From: Neopestalotiopsis rosae
Taxonomy: Eukaryota > Ascomycota > Sordariomycetes > Amphisphaeriales > Sporocadaceae
Direction: 5' to 3'
Assembly: GCA_023078685.1 (NCBI GenBank)
Contig: JALGAS010000002.1
Span: 6,758,001-6,822,000, forward strand
DNA: 64,000 bases
Positions 32,415 through 45,034 of this stretch are shown one piece after another (within the stretch, counting starts at the first letter, position 1; the number at the start of each line of letters is the position of its first letter). The translations under genes were made by a program, and so were the position numbers. Below the pieces are notes generated by a model, which was given only the letters and a program-made list of their open reading frames with translations, ran no database searches and was not told the DNA's origin.

Positions 32415-35400
32415 TGTAAAGAATGTTGTAAGGAAATAGAGAAAGGAAAAAAGAAAATAGAGAAGAAGGAAATGTTTGTGATGAATTGATTGTGATGTTG
32501 TGATGAGATGGTAGAAAGAAGAGATGCTATGGTGGTTGCCAGTAGTTGTTATATAGACCCTGCATCCCAATAGGGTTCTTGCCATTTTTCATTTTACTTT
32601 CTGCTCCTGCCATTCTCACTGGTTTCACTTTACTAAGTCCTACAAGCCTCCAAGCTGACATTTCTGAAATGATTCCAATGGGAAAGCGCAGCACAATTCC
32701 TTTGCATGGCTTGTGATACTGACATACGAGAGCAATAAGCTCAACGTATAATGTGTCATTCTGATTGGTCGTGCGGCTATGTCTAGGTCATAAATTACCC
32801 GGGGCGCAGCTGGGTCGGATCCGGTCGGATCGAGCAACGCCGGGAAAGGCTATTTGCAACGCTCTCTGCTACGTTCCACCATCTTACGCCAAGTCGACCC
32901 TCGAGGGCTGAAGTCCCCCAAATATAGAGTTGGCCAAGCCGCCATAACAGAGGCTGGACTACTTGGCATAAGGCTTAACGTAGGCTGAAATGTGACTGCC
33001 CAAGTTGCTCCGGTAGTAACAATTGCAGCTGGAAGAACGCGCATTCATTGTTAAAGACATAACAATATTCTCGTTTACGTCGATCACCTGTAGCATTGTA
33101 CGATTTGGCCGCACGACACATTATCAAAGTCCTACTGAGCACTGTGCTCGATTTTGTTCAATATGTTCGGCCAGATCAATATGATTCGCCGAAATCTCGA
33201 GCTGCGGATGCAATAAACATGGTTTGAACCGAAGCAATGAGTCTAGCACGTGAAGTCCTACAAAATTAAGAATGAAGAATTTAGAGGGCGCAAGGAGTCT
33301 AGTGTCAACCAATTATAGGCGACTATCTCGACCGTTGTTTGGCACATGCACCCAGGCCGAGTTTATGAGACTCGTCCTCAATGAACGCAACTTGATCATG
33401 GTGGCGCTTTCGTTCTTGGAACAAGTCTACTCAATCGTCTGGCTAGAATCCCACGCCAGGAGGGGCGTCCAATCATGCCTTTGCGTTCCGGTGTGACTGG
33501 TCCGGTGCTGCCTACTGCCGCCTGCGCCATCGTATGAACTGAGTTTGATTATACAGAGAATCTATTTAAAAGCCAGTCTTGAGACTTCTCTACGAAAATA
33601 CCTAAGGTTATCCTTTGGAAAGAGTTCAATCGCTTTGCGGGGCTGATGGCTACCGGCGGATATCTGAAGAGTGATCAAATCATGTGGATAAAATGCGCCC
33701 GCCTCAAGGATCAATCTATGCGGAGGCAGCCTCTACCGTACCTTTCAATCCCCGTACAAGCGATAGAAATCCCTTTGATATGTTCTAGGATTTTATGGAT
33801 TGATCCATTTCCAAGGTGAAAGCATATAGCTGCCCGAACCAAGCTGCATTTGCGACGTCGCATGGTCTTTCCACTTGAGACTGCAAAACTACCTAAAACC
33901 ATGATGTATATGGCACCAGGAAAACACATATTCATCAAGACGGGTTGAAGAGGTCCCCCTCAGATTCTGCGGTGAGAATGCCAAGACACACGTACCGGGG
34001 TCGAGACATTGGTTATCAACAACTGCGAGTTGTAGCAAGGCCCTGTTCAGTGGGATCAGCATTCACAATCTCATTCGTAGGTTTTTTCAGTGCTGTAGAT
34101 CATCTCAACACTATTGGGTAGAGACGGCAATGGTTGTGTGATACATGGAATTACACGTGGGTGAGCATGCATTGCAGCAGCATAGCCGTCCATACCAAAC
34201 TCGGGGAAGGCTCACATATAGCCGGCATAATGATAGATCTTACACCCAGGGGCTAGAAGAACATCCCTATTGGATCAGCGTTTGGAACAACTCACCATAT
34301 CCATGCCAGCAAGGTTGTTATGATTTACCCAAGGATTCTGTAAGTTTGGTCGGGAAAATAGCTGAGAGGCGATCTTCGTAGTCTCTATGATCCAACACTA
34401 GGAACATTTGCTGGGTAGGGGTGTGGTGTCTAATCAGTCGGTTACTTTCTTCTGAATCGAATACAATTCAGACTCCCCAAATACGCTAAGATCTGTCGTG
34501 TCGGGGCGTGCAGGCAGTTCCTGTACTCATCTATTGAGGACTTGATATCAGAAGAATCTTATGACTAGCTCCCACTGGATATACACATCTTGTATTCCTA
34601 TATATTGCTTGCAAAAGATGCTTATGAATATTGGAATGATATGAAAAGAAACCGATATCGAATGTGTATCACTGATTCGACAATAAATCGAGGCTATGCC
34701 ATATGGTAATTTATGTCTGCTGATAGTCGAGCAGCAACCGTGATGCATAAGGCGACAGTATTTAGGGTCATAGGCGTACTACGTTATATGTATATTTTTA
34801 TTGTATCGATCCGAATCAACCATGTCAAAATATTTATGAAGTGACATGTAGTGAAGAACCACAACACTACTCAAATGTTCCAGGCGAGCATATGGAGAGA
34901 TGGAATCTGGGATACGTACACAAAAGACATGATGCGCACCAGGTTCATCTAGAACATTGAGCCTCACGCAAACGCCAGGCAGATAGAAATTGCGACATCC
35001 AAAACTTCTCGGATATGCGTTCTTAGTAGGAATCATTCAATCTCAGCTCAGAACATTTCCACCTATGGTGTTACCGTCTGCAGTCATCAAGATATCTCAA
35101 CAGTTCGGATTAACAAGCAACACACATCATCAGCCGAAGCACCCGCTGCAAAATAAAGTTTCCTGATCACCAGTCATGGCGCAATGAGGATTCTTCGGAG
35201 TTAATATTGCGACATACGGGCATGAAGAAGAAAGAAGATTTTCGATACGACTCTGACGGTCATGGTCATCATTGGAATTCGAGCTCAACCGCGCCAAGCC
35301 CAAGCGATCGTGCCCTTTTTTCCTTCTCCTCAGCCTCGGCCATACGGGTTTGGGTCGTCTGACTCGCAGAAATTCTTGATTTTACAAAACCTTCTGCTGA

Positions 35401-36199
35401 TCTGTTTGGACGTGTCCAGGCCGACTGGGTTACAATGTTGTGATCACGACAATTTTAGGACCAATGATACCACTGATAAATCAATAACTCGCTTCAAGCC
35501 CTTTTTTCGTTTCCCCGCTACTCGCTACCTTGAACAACACACACACACACACACAATGAGCTGTGCCCCATTCGACAATTTCTTGTATGCAGTGCTCGAG
35601 CTTACCGGCTGCCGTACAGGCCTCATTGATTGGCGGAGTCTGCATTATACCATCATCCTTGTGACCTCACCCGACAGCTTGGGATTGGCATGACTATGAG
35701 CCCCAACGCTCGCCAACCTCAAAATCCCTCCCAAATCTTATTACCGGGTCAGAGATCCGCTGTGTGACTTGCAGGCTGCAAGCTGCAAGAGAGAGGCGAC
35801 CAGCCAGCAGATCTTTCCGACAGCAACGCCAAACTCAAGGCAATCACCAATGACAGACCACCAGACTGCAGCGAGTGTGGGTCGTGTATGAAGGCCAGTC
35901 TCTTCGCTCAGGCGTGTAGAGTGTACCCTAGCTTGCTGGATTAGGAAGGTGTTTCGGCAGTCACAAATGACGCCCAGTCGGTGGGTAGGACTGAGCACGA
36001 CTATGATGACTTTGATATCCATCGCGTGTAAGTCAAAGAGTGGTGAAGGCTTTTAGTATTGTCGGCATGTAAGAAAACATATGTATATAATGCCTCATGG
36101 GTTGTGCGCAAGAAATATGCCAGTCACAGATTTGAGATCAATCCAATTCGTTCATCTCAGAGACACCAGGTTGAGAGATACGAATACCAATTCAAGAAC
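32415..36199. other. gene-poor region of about 3.8 kb
   Basis: No convincing gene. An (AC)n microsatellite lies at 35537-35555. Scattered short frames lack recognisable motifs or splice support. The right end is the promoter of the carboxylesterase gene. Confidence 0.45.
35537..35555. repeat. (AC)n microsatellite
   Basis: About 9.5 uninterrupted AC dinucleotides. Confidence 0.95.
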
Positions 36200-37765
36200 A
36201 TGAAAACAAACTTTCAAGCCTTATGGCTGTTATTCACCTGGGCCGCCAAGGCCTCATGGTCCCTTGACGATCCTCTCACCGTCACCACAGGAACTGGTAT
36301 CTATACTGGATTGTTCGCCCCAGATTACGACAATGTCAGAGAGTTCCGCAGCATCCCCTTTGCACAAGCGCCCGTAGGGAAGCTTCGGTGGAAACCACCA
36401 GTAGCACTGCCCGCGTCCCGGAAGCACCGCTATGCTCATCGATATCCCGCCAACTGCCAGCAGTATCTACCCGCCGCGCTCTCACTCTGGAGCACCGTCC
36501 TGACCGACTACGGCATCGACACGCTGGACCAGAGCCGGCACGCCGGCGACGTGGCGCAGACGAGCGACGAGGACTGTCTGGGCCTGGCCATCTGGACCCC
36601 GGCCAACGTGACGGCCGACGCCAAGCTGCCCGTGGCCTTCTTCATCCACGGCGGCGCCTTTGTCCAGGGCGGCGTCGACTCGCCCTACCTCAAGCCGACG
36701 CAGTGGGTGAGCCGGAGCCAGAAACACATTGTGGTCTCGGTCAACTGGCGCGTCAACATCTTTGGCTTCCCCAACGCCGCGGGGCTGGACGACCAAAACG
36801 TCGGGTTCCTCGACGCCCGCATGGCCTTGGAATGGGTCTATGAAAACATTGAAGGCTTTGGGGGAGACCGTGACCGCATCACCTTGTGGGGACAGTCAGC
36901 CGGTGCGGTGGCGTCTGACATTGTCGGATTCGCCTTCTGGGACGATCCTTTGGCCTCGAGCTTGTTCTTGCAGTCCGGCAACGCCATCAGACAGTTTGCC
37001 AGGGGCGATGACGCCCTGCAGACCAATTTTACCTTTGTGGCAAAGAACTTGGGCTGTGACTTTGCGGACGACCCCGAAGCTGAGCTGGACTGTATGCAGC
37101 AAGTCCCAGCCAACTTGATCACCAATTTCGTGGGCCAGTATGGAGATAACAACACCGAGCCCGGGCTATACTTTAGACCAACCGTGGATGAAAAGGTCGT
37201 ATTTGCAAACTATACGGCGAGGGCTAAAGCCGGCTTCATCCCCAAGATCCCGGCATTGATCAGCACAACTGCGAATGAAGATGCTAGCCTGATTGCCTAT
37301 CCCGCAGACAACCTGGTCGAAGGTCCTAACAAGACCGCCACCAACCTAGGGACATTGGCCGCCTTTGTCTGCCCTGCATTCTTTGGAACCAATGTTCGTA
37401 TCTATAACAACTTGACAACCTACCGATACCAATATGCCGGCAACTTTTCCAACATCTCTCCATATCAATGGTTGGGCGCATATCACGCATCCGATATCCC
37501 TCCCATCTTTGGCACCTACGATTTACACGGTGGCTCGACGCCGTTGGAAATTGCAGTCAGCAAGATTATGCAAAACTATCTACTCGCCTTCATCTCGGAT
37601 CCCCTCAACGGACTCAAGAATCTGGGATGGGTTCCGGATGACAAGTTGCTCCAGGGAACCATGAAGCGATTCGCTGCGCGTACGGTAGAGGAGAAGACGG
37701 TGAACTCTCTAGATGTGGACAACCCTTGTCGCGGCATTGGCAAATATGACCCGAGTCCGAGCTAG
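36200..37765 (+). CDS. secreted type-B carboxylesterase/lipase
   Basis: Single exon, 521 residues. The first in-frame ATG is at 36200 and opens a signal peptide (MKTNFQALWLLFTWAAKASWS). Alpha/beta-hydrolase landmarks of the carboxylesterase-B family are all present: FRSIPFAQAPVGKLRW, the oxyanion hole FFIHGGAFVQGG, the nucleophile elbow LWGQSAGA (Ser233), the acid in TTANEDAS (Glu) and the His in AYHASDIPPIFGTY. The conserved SEDCL-type motif reads SDEDCLGLAIW. Multiple N-glycosylation sites fit secretion. The enzyme hydrolyses esters outside the cell; substrate preference (lipid, carboxylic ester, mycotoxin ester) cannot be read. Catalytically complete. No operon-like partner nearby. Confidence 0.92.
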   Translation: MKTNFQALWLLFTWAAKASWSLDDPLTVTTGTGIYTGLFAPDYDNVREFRSIPFAQAPVGKLRWKPPVALPASRKHRYAHRYPANCQQYLPAALSLWSTVLTDYGIDTLDQSRHAGDVAQTSDEDCLGLAIWTPANVTADAKLPVAFFIHGGAFVQGGVDSPYLKPTQWVSRSQKHIVVSVNWRVNIFGFPNAAGLDDQNVGFLDARMALEWVYENIEGFGGDRDRITLWGQSAGAVASDIVGFAFWDDPLASSLFLQSGNAIRQFARGDDALQTNFTFVAKNLGCDFADDPEAELDCMQQVPANLITNFVGQYGDNNTEPGLYFRPTVDEKVVFANYTARAKAGFIPKIPALISTTANEDASLIAYPADNLVEGPNKTATNLGTLAAFVCPAFFGTNVRIYNNLTTYRYQYAGNFSNISPYQWLGAYHASDIPPIFGTYDLHGGSTPLEIAVSKIMQNYLLAFISDPLNGLKNLGWVPDDKLLQGTMKRFAARTVEEKTVNSLDVDNPCRGIGKYDPSPS

Positions 37766-38367
37766 AGAGTAATTGATTTAATACGCGGCTGAGGCGGACA
37801 TTTCAGTCTCGGTAAGATGCAGTCATTCTTTAGACGTATAGTACGTACCGTACATACATATTCTATAGTTATCTACCCACACATAGTCATACTACTTACT
37901 GCCTATCGGCGCTAATGTATAGTCTTATCTATATAATACGATTTCACTCTTTACAAGCGAAAGCTTTTTGGAATAACTTACACATACCCTAAAAGTTGAC
38001 ATGGTAAAGTTGTTCACTGATTTCAAAATGTATTTTCAGGTGGAAAGGAAACAATTGCGCCTCTAATCAACATTCCTCTGGGATCCGGCCGGGCCTTTGT
38101 ACTCAAACAGGTGCTATACCCGAGTATTGTCTCTGTGCACCTCCGCACGCAACCAACGCACTAATTTGCGTGCTTAGCACTCCGCATTTTGACACCTCTC
38201 TTCCCTCTCCACCAACTAGGGGACCCCGGAGCCGATCTTCGAACCAAACATTAAAGTCAAAGATAACAATTCACTGCAAGCGCAGCAGCAGAGGGACCAA
38301 AGACAAGACTTGCTCAATCATTTCCAAGCCACACCCTAGGGTTCTACACTGCTGCTCAATCCCCGCC
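37766..38367. other. intergenic region
   Basis: Contains the carboxylesterase 3' UTR and the promoter of the DOPA-dioxygenase-like gene. No gene supported. Confidence 0.5.
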
Positions 38368-39217
38368 ATGACCATGATCAATGCCGCGGCGCCGGCCCCA
38401 CAGGACGACCTGAAAACCGTGGTTGAGACTCGGAACCGGGAGTGGCATTTCCACATCTACTTTTTGCTGCAGTCGCCCGCCGAAAAGGCTGCGGCCCTTG
38501 CACTTCGGGATGCCGTCCTGAAGCTGCGCCGAGATGGTAATTATATTTTCTATTGAATTATACCTATCATGTTGAGTGTCGAAAAGTCGCTAAACGTGTG
38601 CACAAGGTGCCTTTGTCGCCGTTCCGCTATTCCGGGTCAATGAATACCCAATGGGCCCTCACCCGGCTGGATCATACGAGAGTAAGTCTCTACAGCCAAC
38701 GGAAGGAATATGATCATGGATATTCATCGCTGATTTGGGGCCTCCCTCACTTATAGTCTGGGTGCCCGACACCTCCTTTTCCGACGTTTTCTTCTACCTA
38801 TCCACCAACCGAGGAAACCTGAGGTAAGTCTAGCTGGAAACTCTTCCCTTCTTTGCACACACTTGCACGTGACAAGTAAACATACAAACCACCTCACAAT
38901 ATTCAAACCCTCTCTACATATTCATCCTCTATCCTCTCTAACATACCAAAAAAAGCATCCTCGTCCACCCACTAACCGCCCAACAACGCCGCGACCACGA
39001 GCTGCGCAACGCCTGGATGGGCACCCCCTGGCCCATCTTCCTCGACGTCCTCCCGCGCGACGGCGACATCCCGCTGCAGTATCCCGAGCTGGGGCTCGGC
39101 TGGTCCACGTCGCCCAAGCAGGAGGTCTCGCTCGAGGAGAGGCGGAAGCGGGGCGCCGAGGTGGAGGCGCTGCTGGCCGACGATCCAGAGGCGGCGCCGG
39201 CGCCGGTGGATAGTTGA
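38368..39217 (+). CDS. DOPA 4,5-dioxygenase-like protein
   Basis: Four exons, 38368-38536, 38607-38681, 38757-38823 and 38956-39217, phases consistent, give 190 residues. The family pattern is clear: REWHFHIYFLL (HxH), PMGPHPAGSYE, FSDVFFYLSTNRG, and ILVHPLTAQQRRDHELRNAWMG. This matches the small DOPA 4,5-dioxygenase family (muscaflavin/betalain-type extradiol cleavage in fungi such as Amanita), but most ascomycete members are of unknown substrate. The His residues in HFH and VHPL are candidate metal ligands. The C-terminus is Glu/Ala-rich. Cytosolic, no signal peptide. The function as an extradiol dioxygenase is family inference only. Confidence 0.85.
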
Positions 39218-39579
39218 GAAGGAATGATCCTGCAACTTGGTTTCGCTTCGATATAGTCACCAGTTGAGTGGTGAGTTGAATCCTGCTGAGAAGGATGTGT
39301 TGTCCGTGTACAATCATTGGTCAGCGACCTAAGTGGAGAATTTTGAGCATCGCGCACATATTCTTGTCACTCTATTGCATGATGTGTTGCCTTTGTATCA
39401 ATGAAGAATCTTTATGATATTTGACGCCTTTCTGTTGTTTATCAAATGGTATCGATTGCTTTCGCATTATGCCGTGCCCTGAGTTCCCCCAATATTCCCA
39501 ACTATACATACAGAAACAAAAAAGAAAAACGGACAACATTGTCATTTATCATGATGAGATCTGACATCTAGCCATACGT
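39218..39579. other. convergent intergenic region
   Basis: Short spacer between the 3' ends of the dioxygenase-like gene and the membrane protein gene; terminators expected, nothing else seen. Confidence 0.5.
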
Positions 39580-41045
39580 CTAAGCACGACACTTGGCAGC
39601 CTCGGCCGCCCAAAGCTCTTTCTCTTTCTTTAGTTCTCTCTTGGCGTACCAAAACGTGGCAGCCGTCCAAATACCAGCCCAAATGAAGGGTACGCTCCAG
39701 CCAATAGTGTAGGCTGCATCCGCGCTCAGGGTGAAGATCAGAATTGTACACAATACAGCGCAGGCCTCGGCGCCAACTGCCCAAAAGATGCCGAGTTTTC
39801 GTAGCATTGATCGGAAAATATGGCTTGCTTCGTAACGCTTGTCGAAGGCCACACGGTAGTCGGTTCCACCAGAACCATCCACGGCACAGATATCCTCAAT
39901 CAAAGAATAAATACCGGGACGTAGTTGGGATCCCTTAGGAATGGACGAGATGCGAACCGGTGCGGGTATCTTGAAGTAGCGGGCAATGTCAATGATGAGA
40001 AGTAGTGTGCCAAAGACATACAACATGGTCGCCAATGGCATGGAGAGAAGTCGGATATAAGGATCTTCTTGGACCGATCCGACAATCAGCTCAATCATGA
40101 CAATGATCCATGCCAGTGTAAACATCCAGTGGAACCAATCAAGATACCATCGATGTGCGCCAATGACCTGTATTCAATATTAGCAACGTTGTTCATGGAC
40201 ATCTAGTCGGCGGAAATGGAACTCACCCTGCAGGTACTGTTCTTTTTGTACAGCCTCCAGAACCGCACAAAGTATTCCAGTATACTTGCGCCACCAAGGG
40301 CCGCTGTCACAATGCTGAAGACGGTGTTCGCGCTGAGTCGCTCATCATCGGGGTTTCCTGGGCCGACGCCGTACCATAGACCAAAGTACAAGGCAATCGG
40401 CATAACGACCGAGTCGAACAAGATGACGGACCAAAAGAGGAAGATGGCCATCTTTCGCGTCCGCAACGTGTACCCTAACCTCGGCGGTTCGGGTTGGAAA
40501 GGCGGCACGTGCACCTGCTCGCCTCCGCTGGTGGTCACTGTCGGCTCGACCATGTCCATCTCCGTGTCTTCCATAATTTGTGGCTGTTGGGAGCTCCTCC
40601 TCCGTGTCATGGCCAGACTTGGGCGGCCGAAGGGTCCGTCGAATCGGCGATCAAACTCCTCGCTGGCACGAGCCTTTTGGGTCGAGGTACGCGGCTGAGC
40701 TTGTGGTCGGTTCAATTGCAAACTGGTTCTGGGATGCCGCGGCATTGGCGGCGAGGCCATGGCGGGATCATCGTTGTCACTGGTGGGACTTGTCGCACCT
40801 TCTTTCGAAATGGCATCGAGACCGACGGGTGCGCTCTGCGTTTTCCTTTCGTCGCTCATCTCACCTGCGATTTGTGGTGGAGGTTCTAGGGGCGAGCCAT
40901 GGTCTTCGGGCATAGTGCGACCCAGAGTATCCGTGTGTGCACCCTCATGAGTCTTGGTGTTTGTGTCAATTTCCAAGTCGTCCTTCGCCATGGCCGGCTT
41001 CTCGGGATCTCCAGGACCTGCGGGGGGAAACTGATTATTGGACAT
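39580..41045 (-). CDS. predicted six-transmembrane protein of unknown function
   Basis: Exons 40227-41045 and 39580-40167 join across a 59-bp intron (GTGAGT...ACAG) to give 468 residues from the ATG at 41045. The first ~190 residues are polar, Pro/Ser/Thr-rich and probably disordered (with RTSTQKARASEEFDRRF and RRRSSQQPQ, likely phosphorylation regions). Six hydrophobic segments follow, including MAIFLFWSVILFDSVVMPIAL, VFSIVTAALGGASILEYFV, WMFTLAWIIVMIELIV, LATMLYVFGTLLLIIDIA, LGIFWAVGAEACAVLCTILIF and IGWSVPFIWAGIWTAATFW, ending in a charged tail. No known transporter signature. Conserved-style fungal integral membrane protein; function unknown. An upstream in-frame ATG at 41114 would add 23 residues. 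Confidence 0.75.
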
Positions 41046-42732
41046 GTTGAATGATGTCGCTGCAACGGTCCATGCCACTGTATGTCTAGGTAAGTCTAAA
41101 TCGAGGATGTTCACCAGAGGAGTCCAGCAGTCAATCTAGGCTCAATGTCTGGTGGTGAGAGATGTGGGAGATATCGAAAATGTCAACAAGCGAAGCGACA
41201 CACAAAACGCGACGAACAAGTACTGTGAGACAGAATTGAGAAAAATGGCAGCAGTAGTATGAGTCTAGGCCAGAAATTGAACGAGGGATCAACCACTTTT
41301 GGGATAGATGATGAATCCTGATGGGGTATAATGGATGGCCCTCTGTGGTCTAGGTTTTGCGTCTCCTCTTCCTCGTAACTCTCTCGTCAAGTCGAGGGTC
41401 AACGTCACGTCAAGGTAAAGTCCGGACTGGAGTTCCGGTTTCTAGGGCGTCCCAAGAAGCGAGGTCTCGGCAGTGATGTCATACGCTCCAGTAAACCGTT
41501 GGATTGGCACCAGGGATCAGTGGACCTGTCCATGACACGGGCCACTTTTCTAGCTCCAAACTCCACTAATCTCGCCGGGGCCTACGGGCTGGATGGCTGC
41601 TAGCTTGAGATCATAGAGAGCGCCAGGGCAATATTAGACACCTAGCAAGGATTGAGTTTCGTCCTCGTCGTGCCTGTTCTAACAGAACGTTCCCAGAAAA
41701 TCGAATGTCTCTATAGAGGGTGCCTCAATGAATGAGAACTTCTTGCTCTCATAGAGATGCTATTGAATTGTGACATTCCAACCATTGCGAGCATTACATG
41801 TTTTGGCAGGAGTTTGGAAAGTGGTTCGGTCTCTAGTGGACGGAGTTATCTGGTGCGCTGACGGACGGATCGGCGCGCAATACTAAAAATGCGAACAAAA
41901 TGATCTCAGCCCAGGCGCTTCTGCAGGCCATTGAGAAGTCGAGGCCTATCCACTATTACACACATAATATCCTGCCAAGGGTCTTTCTATGCTTTCGATT
42001 AGGACTTGCGATTCTAGGAGACTGCGTAGGAAATTGGTATTCTCTCGACGTACCTCTCAAGTTTGCTGCTCTCGAGGCAGGCTGCATTGTAATAACCACC
42101 TACTTTTTTGTCTTGGTCTGTAAGGACTTTACGAGCTCCATACCTCAGTTTTATGGGGATATAGCCTGACGTGCAAAATCTCACGAGCTCTCAGATGAGA
42201 CGGAGGTACTGTCATCAGGTCAGTGTAATCTGGAAGCCTTGCATGTCTGGTTGTCTCTGCGTTACATGCATATACAGACAAACAGGAATCTTCATCAAGG
42301 GACCAAATATTCACAACCACAGATATACCAATTGGTGATAGTCAAATGCTCGCAATTGTGCCTACTTCATGTTTCTTTGTATGCTGTATCAAGAAACCAG
42401 TGACGACTACCTCTATGCATGCTTACCAAACGTGCCCAATAACGCCTAGTGACTTTCTACTCATGTTGAGAGAAAAGCATTCCTTGACCTGACCCAGAAA
42501 ATGGGTGCAAATCTAATAAAACCCCGCAAAATGCTTAGAACGCCCAGAATCGCCGTTCGACTACTTCGTCGTGCACCACCAATACATATGCTCGTAAGGT
42601 TCAATCCCGTCTTTGCCTCTTCCTTGGGGTCCAATCCTCCGCCTGAGAAGTCTGGGGATTCGGAGGAATGGGATAAGATCTTGGATCTCTCTGAAATCTG
42701 CTGGAAGGAGGCATTCCACGTCTCCAACCTTC
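41046..42732. other. intergenic region
   Basis: Promoter of the membrane-protein gene, then about 1.3 kb without a supported gene before the UBC1 3' end. A short frame at 41900-42169 is hydrophobic but has no motif or splice support. Confidence 0.5.
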
Positions 42733-43576
42733 CTAAGGCTCACCAAGCAGCCGTGCCGTAACGTCGCCCATGTATTCCTCCTCCAAATCATACTCTATTC
42801 CATCTCTCTTATCAATGCCAAAATGTAGAAAGGCCTCGACAACGCGGTCAACATCGAATCCCATGCTGACAAATGCGTCGATCATATTTCTATTATATCC
42901 CTTGTACCTGCAGCATCATGTTAGCGGCATGCCTGTGACGTATAGACGTGAATATGGTCCCAGTACCTAGCCTCGGGTATTCTCTGAGGTCCTGATGAGG
43001 ACATGGACGAGGCTGCCACGCTGTTGTTCTGCCATTTCGAGTTTGGAGGAGCATTTGCATGTCGGACGGCCCATTCGTGAGCCTTGGCCTCAAATGCTGG
43101 CTTGTTGTCGTTCATCATCTTGGCTACCTCGGCATCTTGCGGATCCTTCGGCTCTGGGCTTTCGAGTAGTGACTGGAGGGAGAGCAGGGTCGACTTGATC
43201 GTAAGCACTGGCGACCAGGCGGTGCTAAGGGTGTCTAGACAGATAGCTCCCTGGACAAGCATGTCAATAGGTATACTGCGTGTGAATAGAAGAGCAAAGA
43301 AAGAAGACTCACAGTTTGACTGCTAACATTGGGGTGCCAGATCCTGGTATCGAATTTCATGATGGGAGGACGGAAAGGGTATTCGTTGGGGATCTTAACA
43401 TCGACGTTGAAGTTGCCGCCCTCGTATGGTGTTCCAGGAGGTCCCTTGATGCAGGCCTTGAGATGCGTCAAGTCACCACTGTCATTGGTGGCGGCAGCAG
43501 TAATTCCGCTCTTGTCATTGTCCTTGACAATGTCGCCCAACTCTTTGGCTACTCTTCTTGCTCGTGAGCTGGCCAT
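42733..43576 (-). CDS. UBC1: ubiquitin-conjugating enzyme E2 with UBA domain (Ubc1/UBE2K type)
   Basis: Three exons, 43313-43576, 42967-43250 and 42733-42907, give 240 residues from MASSRARRVAKELGD. The UBC core shows GPPGTPYEGGNF, YPFRPPIMKF, WHPNVSSQTGAICLDTL (HPN and the active-site Cys92, just after the first intron) and AWSPVLTIKSTLLSLQSLL. The C-terminus, YNRNMIDAFVSMGFDVDRVVEAF, is a UBA domain, the hallmark of yeast Ubc1 and mammalian UBE2K, which extend Lys48-linked chains. All catalytic features are intact. Nuclear/cytosolic housekeeping enzyme. The junction of the third exon lies between the core and the UBA domain. Assignment by domain architecture is strong. Confidence 0.95.
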
Positions 43577-45034
43577 GTTTGCTAGAGCGTCCGTTCTCTG
43601 TCTTGTGAATCGTCGGTTCAGTGGTATCGAAGCTTTCGAGCTTGGTAGTGTGTGAATACCGTTCAAGGACGTCCGCCTCGAAGCAGTAGTTCTAGATGGG
43701 AATGAGCGTAGCTGTCGACGGTTTCGTCGCAGTAACTCCCCTTGGCGGTCGATGGAGGGGTCTTCCTGCTATGGTGGGGAACTGAGGCTGGCTGGCCGTA
43801 GTTCTGTAGCGCCGTCTGGGTCTGGGCCACGAGGCTCCACCGAAAATGGCAATGATGGTGACAAGGGCGTCGTCAGTGCTGCAGATGAACCTCTAGCCGG
43901 GCGTAAAAGCTGAAGATGAAGACGAAGATGAAAAGAACTGATATATCGGGGTCGTGTCGGATCGTACTCAAAGAGGACCACAAATCAAACAGACTGGACA
44001 CTTTCCTCAGTTTGGGAAGACTGTAGAAGATGGGCGTCAAGCATGGAAGATTAAAAGCAGAAAGCGCCGAGGCGTGCAAGCAAGCGGCAGGCACGGCAGG
44101 CAAGCACTCAGCCTGCCAGTCCTTCTCATCTAACCTATGTATGTATGTATTTGGATGCATGAAGCAGTAGATACGACGAACCTCGAATATTATGGAAATG
44201 ACATACTTACTAAATCAAATGTCTCCCAAGCAACTCTTGTTCTTGAAGTAATAGCACTTGAGATATACACATATTTGGTCCTACCACCAAGTAGCCACTG
44301 CCACGGTGCTTTCCGCGGAGCTCGTACCTGGCGCACGAGACAGTCTTGTGACAAACAAAAATACCTACACATATCCTTGTCATGTATGATTAGATTGGTT
44401 GGGTGAGGGCTTCCGGGCATCTTACAGAGGCGCACGTCAAGGCACTTCAGCTTGCTGCAATTTAGGAGTGCTACATGTGGAATAATGTTTCCAGGTACAT
44501 CAACTCATCAAGGGTCTAAACTGACCTGTGGAAGCTCACAACAAAGGACATGACAAGAGAAGGACGGTGGCTTCTTACTATCAATAGAGGCATGCCGATA
44601 GAAAGCAGCTGGCTGAGATCAATCAGACATGAGACCAACTTGCAAGTTCTGTTCTATCAGGTTCCTCGTCTCACATCTGTACAGAGTAGTATGATAGGTA
44701 TGTACAGGATAAGCTAGCTGGTAAAGGTTCAATGCACAGGCGGCGGGGAAGCCAGTGAAGCGGGCGCTGTCGGCATTTCCCTTTTCCTCCACGAAAATTT
44801 CTGGAAACGGGACGCAATCGATTGGCGGCTTCAGTGACCCCACCAAGAATTCTTAATCACCTGCAACAGCAGCATGCACACATACTAAACGACTACGCCT
44901 TTGGGCAACCACATTGACTCCCATTTCTCACCCCTGTGTTTCCGTGGATTGAAGAGAGGGAATAGCTCTGGTCGAGGTTCGGATCGTACAGAAGCAATCG
45001 CTCCACCGCGACAAGCAGATTACCGGCCGAAGCC
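43577..45034. other. divergent intergenic region between UBC1 and ELP3
   Basis: About 1.46 kb between two divergently transcribed housekeeping genes, so it should contain both promoters. A (TATG)3 repeat lies near 44137. Short frames on both strands have no supporting motif. Confidence 0.5.

Noticed and set aside
36482..36796. 104-residue minus-strand frame
   Set aside because: Antisense to the carboxylesterase; GC-rich shadow frame with no motif of its own.
38922..39357. Minus-strand frames of up to 139 residues
   Set aside because: Antisense to the last exon of the DOPA-dioxygenase-like gene; Pro/Arg/Ser-rich, product of GC-biased codons.
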